A stretch of 64,000 bases of DNA from Paramarasmius palmivorus (GCA_037176845.1 JAYKXP010000067.1:1-64000), one strand, 5' to 3'. Positions 11,631 to 23,502 are shown, counted from the stretch's first letter. Notes: generated by a model not told the origin, from the letters alone. Made by a program: numbers and translations.

Positions 11631-13860
11631 TCATCTCGGAGTGTTCAACAGGTCCAGCTTCCGCACCTGGGAAAAGTCTGTATAACATTCAGCGTCACCT
11701 CAGAATACCCAACAACCTCTCACTCACCTGCGGGAAGATTGGTAACACCTCATTCCAGTACGCGCAAACCTCATCGGTCTTTATATGATCCCCGTCTTGC
11801 ACACCATCCGGTACCTCATTGCTCCCGAGAATTGCAAGCGTTGTTGTATCACTTGGATCATACTGCTTCCAGCCTGGTATACGCGGACCTGCTTCTGGAT
11901 CTAAACTCATTCACTATTAGCACTTTATCCTATCCTGAGATTATCCAAAGTCCAACATACCCTTCACGAAGTTTGTCCATCCCTCAACCATCAAATCCGA
12001 GATCTTCACCTGGTCCTCACTCGCCTGTACAAACGGCGGAGACAATATAATCGTCCTCCACGTACCCATCACAAACCGAATATCCTCTCCATGGAATGCA
12101 CCGATCCTCGTTCCCCTCGAGTTGAGGTTATTCGCGACGTGGTCGAAACGGTATCTCCATACCGGTTGGTCAAGTTCCAGAGTACGATGTGTAGCGAGAT
12201 TGCTTGCAAGACACAACATATGAGCGTCTCGCCACATGGCTGCAGACGCATTGTACGCGCTAGGATAGGTGGTCGAAGGGACGGGGTAGAGGCGTTGGAG
12301 TGTTGTGGTGTTGGCGAAGGGAAAGTTGAGGTTGTTGCTTTTACTGTATAACCATTAATTAGCTTGATCTTGGGCAACATATAGCGGTTCGGTATATACC
12401 TGTACTGGACGATGTCGTCGAGATAAGCCGTAGGCTCTCCTTCCACGATTAGGGTTCCTTCATCCTAAGAAAGGAGGTCAACATGATTAGAGCCATGCAC
12501 ACGAACATTGAACGGACCTTATTCGTCCCAACAAGCAATGGAACCTTCGCTGTTCTACCTTCCTTGGTTTGCTTCACATAACTAAGAACACAAGCTCATT
12601 ATGAGTAACCCGCACCTATCGCATAGAACCGGATAACCTACTCCTTGAATATCGTAATGTTATCCGTAACAGGCTGAAACTGCGCTCCCGTACCCAGCAA
12701 GGCCTTCTGTACCTCGAACCCTGACTTCTTGCGCAGGCATGCCAGAGTACCGTGAGTCGTTGGACAGCTGAGATTGGTAGCAACCAGTACAAGTTGACTA
12801 TTCATTTCCCACATTGGCTGAGAGGCTAAACACATTCACGTTCAGACAAGGTACACTAAGAGAAGTAGAATAGACTCACTATCACCGCTCTGCATAATAG
12901 CACCACGAATGAAAGAATCCCGCGGAAACGCCGAAAGGTACTGGTTCGTCATTTCTGGCTTTTGGGGTTGGTCATTGTCCTCTTCTACTCTCTTGTGCTA
13001 ACACACCTGCACCAACGGATTCTCCTGTGGTCAATGTTATTAGAATCCGTAAGCTCAAGAATGTTAGAACATACCTCCTAGCGTAATCTTCTCGGGATCC
13101 CCTCCAAACTTGGCTACATTCCTACGTAACCATAGCACAGCGGCACGAGTATCCAGTAACCCAAGGTTCTGCGTTTCTCCGGCTTCGGCCAGCTCCAGTG
13201 CATGGGGATATCCGAAAAGAGAAAGGCGGTAGTTGTAGCTTGCGAACACGATGCCCTTCACGAAAACGGTCGAGAATTAGAACAAGGTTTGGTATCGAAT
13301 AATGTGAATGTACCTTCGCAGCTAGATATGAACCGTCGATTTTAGGGTCTGACGAGGCACCACTGTCAAAGCCTCCACCGCTGGTTTGAAGGATAGGTCA
13401 AAAATAAGATACCTGGCTGGACAGTATACTCACTGCGAGTAAAGATACACAGGAAGCCCCGACGCGTTGTGAGGTGCGACGATGTTGATTCTGAGACAAT
13501 CTTCGCTTTGAATCGAAGTACCATTTCCACCATCGGCTCTGGACAAAGCAAAAGTGTCAGTGGAAGAGGTCTAGCATAACGTCAAGCTACGTACCTTCCC
13601 TGCAAACATGCCGGCCCATATGCTGTCGCGTTGAATACCCCTTCCTTTTCCTTTGCTGCGACAGGCTGAGGCGGTCTCCATCGGTTGTCTCCAGAGGTGT
13701 CAGCTGCGTATCGGACCCCGAGCCATTTCTTGAGAGGAATATCAATACCAGGTGTCGATGTATCGACGAACCCTTGTACTCTTCCCGATGTCGTAGAAAC
13801 CATGAGCTCGGAAGCCCATGCCTGTGAAGCTACGAGAACGAACGCGTAGGGAAGTCGCAT
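11631..13860 (-). CDS. Secreted type-B carboxylesterase, copy 2
   Basis: Tandem paralogue of copy 1. ATG at 13860 (MRLPYAFVLVASQAWA signal peptide); GTG six bases upstream is less likely. Visible elements are WLGVRYAADTSGDNRWRPP, SEDCLRIN, an intron-split nucleophile elbow (ITLGG, then ESVGAG, about 13010-13080), DEGTLIVEGEPTAYLDDIV (about 12410-12465), the His region AFHGEDIRFVMG (about 12070-12105), and a last exon ending VRKLDLLNTPR at 11631. About ten short GT-AG introns. A TATA-like element (minus strand, near 13910) lies about 50 bp upstream of the ATG. The upstream flank to about 14560 reappears beside the broken copy 3 (27772-28360), so the promoter was duplicated with the gene. Predicted extracellular esterase; substrate unknown. 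Confidence 0.8.
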
Positions 13861-15115
13861 TGTCACGGCTCTTTGGTGCTCGCTGACACTCGTTCCTCTC
13901 CATGGTTTTATATAGCTTCGGATACACTTCGGCGAGTCAAGAAGTGGTAGAGACTGAATTATGTTGGGTCATATGTCGCAGATGCTTGTATTCGAGAGTA
14001 ATGGTCCTCGTGGTGGTGGTATAGGTCCAAGAAAAGTGTCTGGACGAGAATAGCTAACATCAGGATAGAAGAAACGCGTACGAAAGCCTGAACACGTACC
14101 ATTCCTCTAGAGATTCGCTTTTCCCTAGCTTTTTCCCTTCTCTTGCCTGAGCTCGTAGCCCTGCGATGTTCATGCGTTCTTTCTGGCCCGGCGACCCACA
14201 TCATTTCTGATTCGTAGCTGGTACGGGTGCCGATTACAAGCGCGTTCGGGAGGCCTATAGTCGTTGCTCGGACGCCGAAGCTAGTGAACCCGAAAAGATA
14301 TTGAACATTTAAACTGTCCTGCTTCGGTCCTGCTTCGCCCAAGATCGAAGTAGAGTCGCGAAAGCGCTGAAATTGGAGGTAGAGCCCGTAGCATGGGCGG
14401 CCGATGATGGTAGTAAGAGATAAGAGTGTGTCGAACTCTCACGCAGCCAACAATGGTCAGTGCAAGCCCAAAGTCCACGGAGTATATCATTTGCATACAT
14501 AGGTATGTTTGAGCATGTCCGTGGCTCTGGCAACGCGTCAAAACACAAGAATGAGGGTACAGCCTCGGGATCAGAGCCGTACAGTGGTCAGTCGCTGACT
14601 AAGAACTAAGAAGTGGACGCAGCGACTGCGAACTCATAACTTCGCATCCTTGAGGAGAACGATCTCCCACTGTGCTGTGCCAAGCTCTAGCAGTGGCGGT
14701 CGACCTTTCTAACTTCAAGAAATGAGGCCCAAACCCGAAGCTTGAAGACATGGAATCTCAGCCCTTTGACTTGTCCCGGAGCAAGCAGGTTCGCCAAAAT
14801 TTGTTGTTCACAAACTCATCCGATTCGCTTGTATTCGCTGCACTTTGCTTTGGGTCGGATTCCGATCCAAGATTTTTCCATAGATAAACAAAAGGGTGTA
14901 ACATGAACGTAGAAAGCACGAAAGCCCGAAACGAAACCAGAAAGTGATGGCGTGTGATACAGGAATTTTATACGTAGTGGATAGTATGACAATAGAAACC
15001 GAAAATAAAGGATAAAAGAAAGGGTAATGTGGTAGCGGGGCGCATTTCCATCCAACGTCGAGAAAGAAAAGTCACTGGCAGGAGATGCCCCGGTGTGCTT
15101 CTGGATTGGCATTCC
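13861..15115. repeat. Duplicated esterase upstream flank; no gene
   Basis: From 13861 to about 14420 the sequence is a diverged copy of 27772-28330. Both lie directly upstream of an esterase start and share stretches such as TTCGGATACACTTCGGCGAG. I see no supported gene in the rest. The stretch 14850-15110 resembles 20400-20700; both are the 3' flanks of minus-strand small-membrane-protein genes (A and C). Confidence 0.6.
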
Positions 15116-15697
15116 TTAAGCATTTCCATTCTCAATCTCGATCTAGGGATATTGCACGTCCGTCAGCAATCAAAGTAAACCCAAGTGAGTGCAGCTACGT
15201 ACCAAAATATCGCCTTCAAGTTTTCTCAACCCGTCATAACATTCATTGACTCGTTTCACTAAGTTCCATTCGAACATGGTCCAAGCAAAGACTCTGATTC
15301 GGGGTGGTTCCTCGCGAACTTGTTGTTCCAACTCTTTTACCTCTTTCTCAAGACTAGAATAGGGTGGTCGGCACAAAGCAGCAGATTGAAAAAAAGCGTG
15401 GACTGACCTTCTCAGCCTCTCTTTCAGCCCGCCCGGATTCTGTAATTTATACCGATTGCTGGTCACAGAGGTATTGCTCTTGATTACATCCCACAAACCG
15501 TCGGCTGTGTTACGAAGAGCGATCACAGATTGGGGGGGACGAAGCCAACGAAACAAAGGTGGTGCAAAGGCATACAGGCCAGTGAGGATGAGTGCGGCGA
15601 TGAGGAGCGGGCGAGGTAAATCTGAGTTATTCATTGAGGCTTCCATAATGGCAGCGGATGAAGGGGAATCGGAATCGGAAGCTGAGATGGGTGCCAT
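15116..15697 (-). CDS. Small single-span membrane protein, pair A/B minus member (A)
   Basis: Family not recognised. Three exons (15408-15697, 15203-15353, 15116-15142; 290, 151 and 27 nt) give 155 aa. The N-terminus is polar (MAPISASDSDSPSS, then MNNSDLPRP). One hydrophobic span follows (LLIAALILTGLYAFAPPLF), then RWLRPPQSV at the membrane face, an Asn-containing helical stretch, and an exon-2 helix ending VNECYDGLRKLEG. Intron 1 is phase 2 and intron 2 is phase 0. The closing exon encodes IEIENGNA. The gene diverges from B (18527) across a long palindrome. The exon lengths match genes C and D exactly, which strongly supports the model. Probable type I or III topology with a charged helical tail; role unknown. 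Confidence 0.75.
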
Positions 15698-16442
15698 TGA
15701 AAGTTTATGTTCAAGTCTGAAATTATTGGTCAGTTACCACATTTCTAGTCATAATCTAAGAGCTCACAGATAGAGCACGACGTGTACTGAGAAAATTTGG
15801 CGAATGATAACCTGTTGGGTCGTCCGAGCTGCAGAAACAACGAGCTGCACACCTTTGAGGACATGTGCGGTAAAAATATTCTCGCGCATCCGACGTCCCG
15901 ACACCCGACGCCCGACATCCCGACTCCTGCCTTTTTGAGCCCGTTGCTGAACCAAGATTGTGTACACAATGTCGACGTTGGAATGGGTTGGAATGAGCCG
16001 AGCAGAAAAGGCTATCTGACCGTCTCAAAACATGCTGACCATGCACTTTCGAAAGTGCGTTGAGCGACAATGTCTTTGCGACCATGCTGACCTTCAACAT
16101 CCTTTCATCGGCCTCGGTGTCCCCTCTCCTCAGTCCAACACACCTTTCTCAATATCTCTCTCTGATTCGACAATCCTTCTCGCTCGGCGGCAACTACGAT
16201 TGGTGAAGCCGGTGTACAAGTCTTGAAAGACGTTGGGGGTTCCAGGGGGTTCCAGGGGGTATAACAATGACGAGGCAGCGTGGCTCGAGGAAAAGAATTG
16301 TCTTTGAATAGGATGAGAGATTTGAGGAGGATGGAAAAGTTTGCGTCTTCTGAGGAGGAGGGGAGGACGAGGACCGAGACGAGAATGAGGACAGCGTATC
16401 TTGACAGAAGGTGATGGGGACTATGGAACGTCTCGGTCCTAT

Positions 16443-16672
16443 TAAATGCTGTAAAAACAGGACGTATTACGGAATGATGAGTTCTTGAACTCCCATCATT
16501 GATATTTTTGGAGCTTTTTTTGATATTTCCGGAGCTGGTACTTGATGGATCTCCGGATCCATATCCATCAAGTACCAGCTCCGGAAATATCAAAAAAAGC
16601 TCGGCAAAAATATCAATGATGGGAGTTCAAGAGCTCGTCATTCCGTAATACGTCCTGTTTTTACAGCATTTA
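16443..16672. repeat. Nested 230 bp foldback palindrome, left-arm copy
   Basis: A near-perfect palindrome centred near 16557 begins with TAAATGCTGTAAAAACAGGA and ends with its complement. Its half-arms are about 105 bp. It looks like a foldback or MITE-type element captured before the larger palindrome formed, because an equal-length copy sits at the mirror position. Confidence 0.85.
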
Positions 16673-17172
16673 CAGCTGTTTACGAATCCCTAGCAATTTT
16701 TTGCGAAAATCGGTCTTCCTGATGGTATTTACATCCAAACAAAGAGCTCCACCCGGCCAGGGGTGCCGACCCAGCGCTTGTCTGGCGCTCGCAGCAGTTG
16801 AATGATAATTGTCATTGTCAATGATTTCCTCACCAACTCCCATGTCGAAGTCTTCGTCTCACTGCAGCCCTTGGCACAGAAATTGATTCGTTATCTCCTG
16901 AAATCTATACCCTAGCTACCTACCGAATGGGCCATTGACCGACTCTGTCGCTGAAGCTCTGCCGCCTATTCTTATCGGCTTCTTTGACGGGAGCAGCGTC
17001 GATGACATTCTAGATAGCATGTCCATTTTATTGGACATCATAGCTTGTGACTCTGGTGGTGGTATATATAGTCTATGTACGGTTGGCTGCTGTGAATGCG
17101 ACTGCTGCGAGCGCCAGACAAGCGCTGGGTCGGCACCCCTGGCCGGGTGGAGCTCTTTGTTTGAATGTAAAT

Positions 17173-17430
17173 TCCCGCTACGTAAGTAGTGGGTTATGGC
17201 GTGCAAACTCAGAATTTTTGTCATTAGTAATCTTTAGTCAGCATTTGTCAGCATCAGGTCAGCGCTCGTCCGCGGGCGTTTGTTTTTTTTTTATTGGTTG
17301 GGCGAGCAGAGTCCCCCGGAAATGCCTTGGTAAGATTCAACACTCTTTGGTCCAATAAGTACATATTGTATTGCTTGCAGGCAACGGAGTCACGTAGCGG
17401 GCTTTGCCGCTTGTCGGCCCTCTCCGGTTA
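17173..17430. mobile_element. 257 bp insertion in one palindrome arm
   Basis: This segment is absent from the mirror position in the left arm (near 16725-16735), so it inserted after the palindrome arose, or was lost from the other arm. It begins TCCCGCTACGT and has the complementary ACGTAGCGGG at 17392-17401, about 30 bp before its right edge. A clean target-site duplication is not obvious. Probably a small non-autonomous transposable element; class undetermined. Confidence 0.55.
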
Positions 17431-17485
17431 TACCATCAGGAAGACCGATTTTCGCAAAAAATTGCTAGGGATTCGTAAACAGCTG

Positions 17486-17715
17486 TAAATGCTGTAAAAA
17501 CAGGACGTATTACGGAATGACGAGCTCTTGAACTCCCATCATTGATATTTTTGCCGAGCTTTTTTTGATATTTCCGGAGCTGGTACTTGATGGATATGGA
17601 TCCGGAGATCCATCAAGTACCAGCTCCGGAAATATCAAAAAAAGCTCCAAAAATATCAATGATGGGAGTTCAAGAACTCATCATTCCGTAATACGTCCTG
17701 TTTTTACAGCATTTA
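17486..17715. repeat. Nested 230 bp foldback palindrome, right-arm copy
   Basis: Mirror copy of the 16443-16672 palindrome, also 230 bp, with the same TAAATGCT...AGCATTTA ends. The few central differences amount to the inner spacer being inverted. Confidence 0.85.
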
Positions 17716-18526
17716 ATAGGACCGAGACGTTCCATAGTCCCCATCACTTTCTGTCAAGATACGCCGTCCTCGTTCTCGTCTCGGTCCTCGTCCTCCTCCC
17801 TCCTCAGAAGACGCAATCTTTTCACGTCCTCGAACCTCCTGTCCTCTCCAAAGACAATCCTTTTCCTCGAGCCATGCTTCCTCGTCATTGTTATACCCCC
17901 TGGAACCCCAACGTCTTTCAAGACCTGTACACCGGCTTCACCAATCGTAGCTCCCCAGAGCGAGAAGGATTGTCGAATCAGACAGAGATATTGAGAAGGG
18001 TGTGTTGGACTGACGAGAGGGGACGCCGATGCCGATGAAAGGACGTTGAAGGTCAGCATGGTCGCAAAGACATTGTCGCTCAACGCACTTTCGAAAGTGC
18101 ATGGTCAGCATGTTTTGAGACGGTCAGATAGCCTTTTCTGCTCGGCTCATTCCAACCCATTCCAACGTCGACATTGTGTACACAATCTTGGTTCAGCAAC
18201 GGGCTCAAAAAGGCAGGAGTCGGGATGTCGGGATGTCGGGCGTCGGGTGTCGGGACGTCGGATGCGCGAGAATATTTTTACCGCACATGTCCTCAAAGGT
18301 GTGCAGCTCGTTGTTTCTGCAGCCTGGACGAATAAGTGCATTCGCGGTTGGTTTTACTGCACAAACGGTTCAAGAATCAGTCTCGGTGCACATTATTGGT
18401 CTTGTTCTATCTCCTAGTGAGGCATCTGTTTACTATACTGAATTACGGTTACTGAACACACACCAGACACCTCAGCTCAAGTATCCAGCACAATAACTTG
18501 CAAAGTTTAAGAAGAAATCACAACCA

Positions 18527-19105
18527 ATGTCCACCAACCCCATATTCTTTGCCACAAACAGAGTTTTCAACAAATCCAGAGCGGGAGTAATAGGTAATGA
18601 TTCGCTTGCTTCGAATATCGACCCCTGCTCAGTGGCCCTTCAGTCTTCGGTTTCCTACTTTATCGCTTCGGTCCTCCTCTATTCAAATGGCGTTTCCCCT
18701 TAAGAAAATCCGAAAAACTAGCCCCGTTGATGGAAAATCTTGAGGCTCTCATCGACGCAAACAGTCTTCAAAATGACATTCTCGGAGACGCAGCTGATGA
18801 ATTCAAAGCTTCGTTATACCAGTACGTTAGTCTTTGACTTGTTTCGATGCGATTTTCTAAGTTCGGCTGTCTCAAGACTCAAAAGGCGGGTAGATGAGCT
18901 CGAAATTCGCCCTCGGCCTTGCGGGGTGAATCCTTTTGCATGGGTACTCTATGAGTGGAAGCTCTTGTGGGGTGTCAATTCATGTTACGATTCATTTAGA
19001 GAATTGGAGCTTAGGGTCAAGGTACGTTTCTGTTCTTTTGACTGCTTCGTCACTGCTCACTGTTATCTGTTACCTTTCTAGCAAGCGATTTACGGTGCGG
19101 AATGA
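18527..19105 (+). pseudogene. Small membrane protein, pair A/B plus member (B), N-terminal frameshift
   Basis: Plus-class member of the same family. The frame carrying LLYRFGPPLFKWRFP and IDANSLQNDILGDAADEFKA runs to the exon 1 donor at 18822. Exon 2 (18877-19021, 145 nt; contains ELEIRPRPCGVNPFAW and SCYDSFRELEL) and exon 3 (19082-19105; QAIYGAE) match E and F in length and phase. The only plausible start, ATG 18527, is out of frame with that exon. ATG 18527 to the donor is 295 nt, where 3n+2 is needed, and its frame stops just after the membrane span, at about 18703. A one-base indel is the simplest explanation. An unseen 5' exon is the alternative. Confidence 0.6.
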
Positions 19106-19429
19106 AACGTGCTTATACATATACCGACCAATGTCCTTCCATCTTCCTTCCATCTTCCCTTTGCAAAGAATCATCGACTACGAATCTCCTTTTCAGAATC
19201 CTCTTCTCATTGTCGAATCGCGTGTGGTACCAATCCAAAGCACCTAGGACTGCGTCACGATGTTTTACGGCATTTCGTAACACGGACATATACATATGAT
19301 ATATCAGGGATCACGCATCTATGTACTTCGTACCGTCGTTTTGTTTTCTCGCTTTCCTGGTTTCTCGCTGTCTGTATTCATACTTGCAAGTGAAATATAT
19401 GCGTATGTGCTTGACCTATTACTTGAGAT

Positions 19430-19660
19430 TTTAATCTAAACGCGGCGCGTCGCGCCTCCGTTCTCAAAACGGAGATTCGGTGACACTGCCTTGGCGTCGG
19501 GCGAAGCGCTTGTCAGAGTTCGTATCGTCGAAATTGAAGTGGTTCCTTCACGGCGCGGATGTATGCAGTGAACCGCCTGAGAATCAATACAGTTCGTATT
19601 TCGTTTGTCGCTCGGGGCACTCGCGAATGCCAGTGGCGAACCTGGATTTCACAATACTTA
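19430..19660. repeat. Dispersed repeat downstream of plus-class genes
   Basis: The block includes GCGACGCG-like GC-rich DNA, then CTCAAAACGGAGATT, a GGCGAAGCGCTTGT core and GAGAATCAATACAGTT. Diverged copies occur at 23785-24000, 32618-32835 and 32836-33040. It is found 3' of plus-class family genes or in the spacers next to pairs and appears to be part of the duplicated module. Confidence 0.6.
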
Positions 19661-20703
19661 TGTCTACACTTATGTCCCTAGATTCACCTCGATCCTTCGA
19701 CCTGTCTCCGCGTGTCACTGCATGCGTAGATACAATACATTTAAAACCAGGTTATAGTACCACGGTGAGGACAACTGTTATCCGCCTACGACACTGCATG
19801 CATAGCGTATTCTTGATAGCGCCTCAGGCAGATCCTTGAAGCTCGAACAACGGCACTTGGCAACGGGGGTGTCAGTCGTTCTTCATCGTCGTACATAAAC
19901 ACAGTTGTCTATCCCTTGGATTACCGTCTATCTGTATGGCGTGGCTGAGTCTACTCGGAGAGGTAGGGCACCGCGACTCGCTTATACCTGCCATTCGATA
20001 GCCACTTCAAGTCGAGGTCAATGCCATCCTTCCGAAAGCGATATCTAGATTACACCTATACAAAAACAACTATCGAAAGTATTCTGGAAACAAAACGTCG
20101 AGGGTAGCGATATCATAGAACTAAAATCAGTCGAATCGTCACGCGTCACGCGCACGCTCGTCGTCCCTGTTATACGCACGACGAACTTCGAAAACGGCAG
20201 GTTCTTTGTGCTCCTCCGTGCCTAATCAACTAAGCTTTAGTACTTTGTAACGGCCGAGAGATTCTACGAAGAGTTGATCACGGAGCGAAACGAGGCCTAA
20301 GGCCCGAGAGCTTGAATCTCGGAATTCGAGACTAGACACCTTGAAGACTTTGGGTAAGGATTTGGTGTTCACTCGTCCGATCCACTTTCGGTTGGTAGTT
20401 CTCTACGTCGGGCCTGAATCCAATCAAGATTTTACATAGACAAACAAAAAGATATAACATGGACATGGAAACCACAAAAGCATGAAACGAATGCCGAGAG
20501 CATGATGATAGCTTGGATGTAGCAGTGTTATATGTAGCAGTTGACAGGCAAAGCAGGATAGCAAATCGACAAGAACACCAGATAGAACATGATAAAAAGA
20601 AGGGATACCACAGAGAGCGGAGCGAATTTCACGTCCGAAAATGTCGAGAAAAGGAAGATCGCCGGTAGGACGTACCCCCCGCATGCTTCCATGCTTGCAT
20701 TCC

Positions 20704-21285
20704 TTAGGGATGCGCATTTCCATTCTCAATCTCGGCCTAATTATATTATATATCCGTTAACGATAAAATCGAACCCGAGCGAGTGTGGCTACATACCAAA
20801 ATGTCGCCTTCGAGTTTCCTCAGCTCGTCATAACATCCGTTGGCCCATTGCACCAGCTTCCATTTGAACACAATCCAAGTAAAGACTCGGATTCGGGATG
20901 GTTCTTCGCGAATTCGTCGTTCCAACTCTTTTATCTCCTTCTCGAGACTAGAAGGGTGCTCAACACAAATCAGTAAGGCGAAACACTACACTGACGTTCT
21001 CAGCCTCTGCTTTAGCCCTTCCGAATTCTTCAATTTGTATTGACCGTTGGAAACAGAAGTATTGTCCTCGATGAGATCCCATATGTTATCAGTTAATGCC
21101 CAAAGGGTGCCAGCAGACTGCTGGGGAAGCAGCCAATGGAATACAGGTGGTGCGATGGTGTACAGTCCGGTCAAGATGAGCGCGACAATGAAAAGGGGGT
21201 GAGGTAAGCCCGAGTTATTCATTGAGGATTCCAGGACAGCGTTCAACGGCGAAGAGTGAGGATTCTGGGTTGGGATAGGTGCCAT
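20704..21285 (-). CDS. Small single-span membrane protein, pair C/E minus member (C)
   Basis: Close paralogue of A with the same plan: exons 20996-21285 (290 nt), 20797-20947 (151 nt) and 20704-20736 (33 nt), 157 aa. The N-terminus is MAPIPTQNPHSSP then MNNSGLPHP; the span is LFIVALILTGLYTIAPPVF; then HWLLPQQSA. Exon 2 ends NGCYDELRKLEGDIL and exon 3 encodes AEIENGNAHP. No break. It diverges from E (22903). The inverted repeat in between begins only about 6 bp upstream of this ATG, so its promoter is almost the same sequence as that of E. Function unknown. Confidence 0.78.
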
Positions 21286-21290
21286 TGGGG

Positions 21291-22836
21291 ATCCTGAGTT
21301 GCCTGTTCAGTAACTACATTCTGAAATGTAGGATTTCTGGGAAGACGCACCTTGAGATGAAACAGAATCTTTAATATTTGTGAAGTATATCCACTGCATA
21401 GATCGCTTTTGCTGGCTCTGAGAGTTGAATACCTTTCTACACCTCTACACTCTCGGAGATGATTACTAATGCCGCGCCGACCGACCGACCGCTTCCCTTT
21501 TCAGCGTCGAACGCCGAGGTTGTGTGGAACGATGTCGAGCCTTGTTTTAGAATGTCCAGCATGCTCCTGAAGTACACTGGGTCATCACCGCTCCAAAGGA
21601 CCTTCAGTGCCCATGCAACTAAAACCATCGCCCACTTGCCATGATCCAACGCACCGACAGAACCTTGATTTTGAGTGTGAGCGGGTAGATGATGAACGGA
21701 ATACGATGAAATAGTGCGTCTAAAAGGGTAGAAGAAGGCGAAACAATGGAGTGATAGAGGATGTGGGAGGAAGGCTGGGGGTAGAGCCATTTGCTAGAGG
21801 AAGGTCAATGAAGGACGGTGAAGGAAGGGGAGGGCTGAGATTCCTTGAAAGGCCATTGATTGATATATGAGTCAAAAGTGTCCGGAGGTGAAGCGCTTGA
21901 TATCAGGAATATGGGTGCAAGAAGGGACAGGTGGACTGACGAGCAGCGACATTGGGGGGTGAAAGGGAAATCGATTCGTGGGAAAGTGTGCGATGGTGAG
22001 CGTCTAATCTTGACAGGTAGTGAACACACTACCTGTCAGACTACCTGTCAGACTACCTGTCAACTACCTGTCAGATTAGACGCCTGACAGGTAGTGTGTT
22101 CACTACCTGTCAAGATTAGACGCTCACCATCGCACACTTTCCCACGAATCGATTTCCCTTTCACCCCCCAATGTCGCTGCTCGTCAGTCCACCTGTCCCT
22201 TCTTGCACCCATATTCCTGATATCAAGCGCTTCACCTCCGGACACTTTTGACTCATATATCAATCAATGGCCTTTCAAGGAATCTCAGCCCTCCCCTTCC
22301 TTCACCGTCCTTCATTGACCTTCCTCTAGCAAATGGCTCTACCCCCAGCCTTCCTCCCACATCCTCTATCACTCCATTGTTTCGCCTTCTTCTACCCTTT
22401 TAGACGCACTATTTCATCGTATTCCGTTCATCATCTACCCGCTCACACTCAAAATCAAGGTTCTGTCGGTGCGTTGGATCATGGCAAGTGGGCGATGGTT
22501 TTAGTTGCATGGGCACTGAAGGTCCTTTGGAGCGGTGATGACCCAGTGTACTTCAGGAGCATGCTGGACATTCTAAAACAAGGCTCGACATCGTTCCACA
22601 CAACCTCGGCGTTCGACGCTGAAAAGGGAAGCGGTCGGTCGGTCGGCGCGGCATTAGTAATTACATCCGCGAAGCACGTGTAGAGGTGTAGCAAGGTATT
22701 CGACTCTCAGAGCCAGCAAAAGCGATCTACGCAGTGGATATACTTCACAAATATCAAAGATTTTGTTTCGTCTCGAGGTGCGTCTTCCCAGAAATCCTAC
22801 ATTTCAGAATGTAGTTACCGAACAGGCACCTCAGGA
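21291..22836. repeat. Near-perfect inverted repeat between divergent genes C and E
   Basis: The arms 21291-22041 and 22084-22836 (about 751 bp each) are reverse complements with very few differences. Frames of 74 codons and about 110 codons occur identically on both arms. The loop (about 42 bp) consists of repeats of ACTACCTGTCAG. The left arm reaches to within 6 bp of the C start codon and the right arm ends 66 bp before the E start. The high identity suggests a recent origin or arm-to-arm gene conversion. Confidence 0.92.
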
Positions 22837-22902
22837 TATAAACATATTGCTCAGACAGAAGCGGCCCCATTCCACGCAAATCAACCCACGAAACTCGACA
22901 TA

Positions 22903-23502
22903 ATGCCGGCTATACCCAATTTATACGACAACGAGGTTGTTCTCAGTAGAAACGAAGCTGGAGCTGGACTTGGAGAGTGTCTTTTACCCGACATCCCCTG
23001 GCCAACAAACACAGTATACATCTCGCACCCTTTAGTAGCCCTCGCTTTACTATACCTTTTTGGTCCTCCCCTCATAAAATGGCGCTTTCCTTGTCGAACC
23101 CCCGAAGCGCTCCGCACACGCATCGAAAAACTTGAGGCACTCGTCAACGCCAATAGTCTGCGAAATGATAGGCTTGGACCTGCCGCAGACGAATTCAAAG
23201 CTTCACTACACCGGTAAGCTAATATTTCTTCATTTCCCGTCCAATCTCTGACTTTCGACACCATAAAGGCTCGATAGACGTGTGCGAGAACTAGAAATTC
23301 GTCCTCAACCTACCCGCGCAAACCCTATTTCATGGATGTCATTCCGATGGACGCTCTTGCGAGATGTTGATGTCGAGTACGAGTCTTCCAGAGATTTGGA
23401 ACAGAGGATCAATGTATGTATACCTTTGTTATATCTGCACCTGCTCATGAACAATCCTTGCGGATGTAGGAAGCAATTTACATTGCGCATACAGCCGTAT
23501 GA
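22903..23502 (+). CDS. Small single-span membrane protein, pair C/E plus member (E)
   Basis: Intact plus-class member. Exons 22903-23213 (311 nt), 23269-23413 (145 nt) and 23470-23502 (33 nt) give 162 aa, phases 2 and 0. N-terminal about 48 residues are polar; the span is PLVALALLYLFGPPLIKW followed by RFPCRTPEAL; then a helix with ALVNANSLRNDRLG. Exon 2 carries ELEIRPQPTRANPISW and the YESSRDLEQ version of the family helix; exon 3 is EAIYIAHTAV. ATG 22903 is the first in frame. Predicted to be co-expressed with C because the intergenic palindrome gives both the same upstream sequence. Function unknown. Confidence 0.78.

Larger units (their letters stand above)
15821..18330. repeat. Long inverted repeat between divergent genes A and B
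   Basis: The left arm (15821-16799) and right arm (17101-18330) are reverse complements with few differences, around a unique loop of about 300 bp (16800-17100). A clear check is GCGACAATGTCTTTGCGACC near 16065 and its complement near 18060. The right arm is longer mainly because of a 257 bp insertion at 17173-17430. It also has extra copies of a CGGGATGT-type short tandem repeat (about 18219-18260). The arms end about 124 bp upstream of the A start and about 197 bp upstream of the B start, so the two promoters share most of their sequence. Open frames in the arms are mirror images of each other and are not called as genes. Confidence 0.9.

Noticed and set aside
16930..17060. Exon-like frame in the palindrome loop (TDSVAEALPPILIGFFDG)
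   Set aside because: It looks protein-like but is very short, with no start or partner exon. Possibly a captured gene fragment; not enough to annotate.
16105..18038. Mirror-image frames of about 160 codons in the A/B palindrome
   Set aside because: They begin inside the foldback element and carry repeat-derived sequence. The copies differ by frame-altering indels, as expected for non-coding DNA.
21437..22683. Mirror-image frames (about 116 and 74 codons) in the C/E palindrome
   Set aside because: They are identical because the arms are identical. There is no partner exon, conserved motif or support as a protein.
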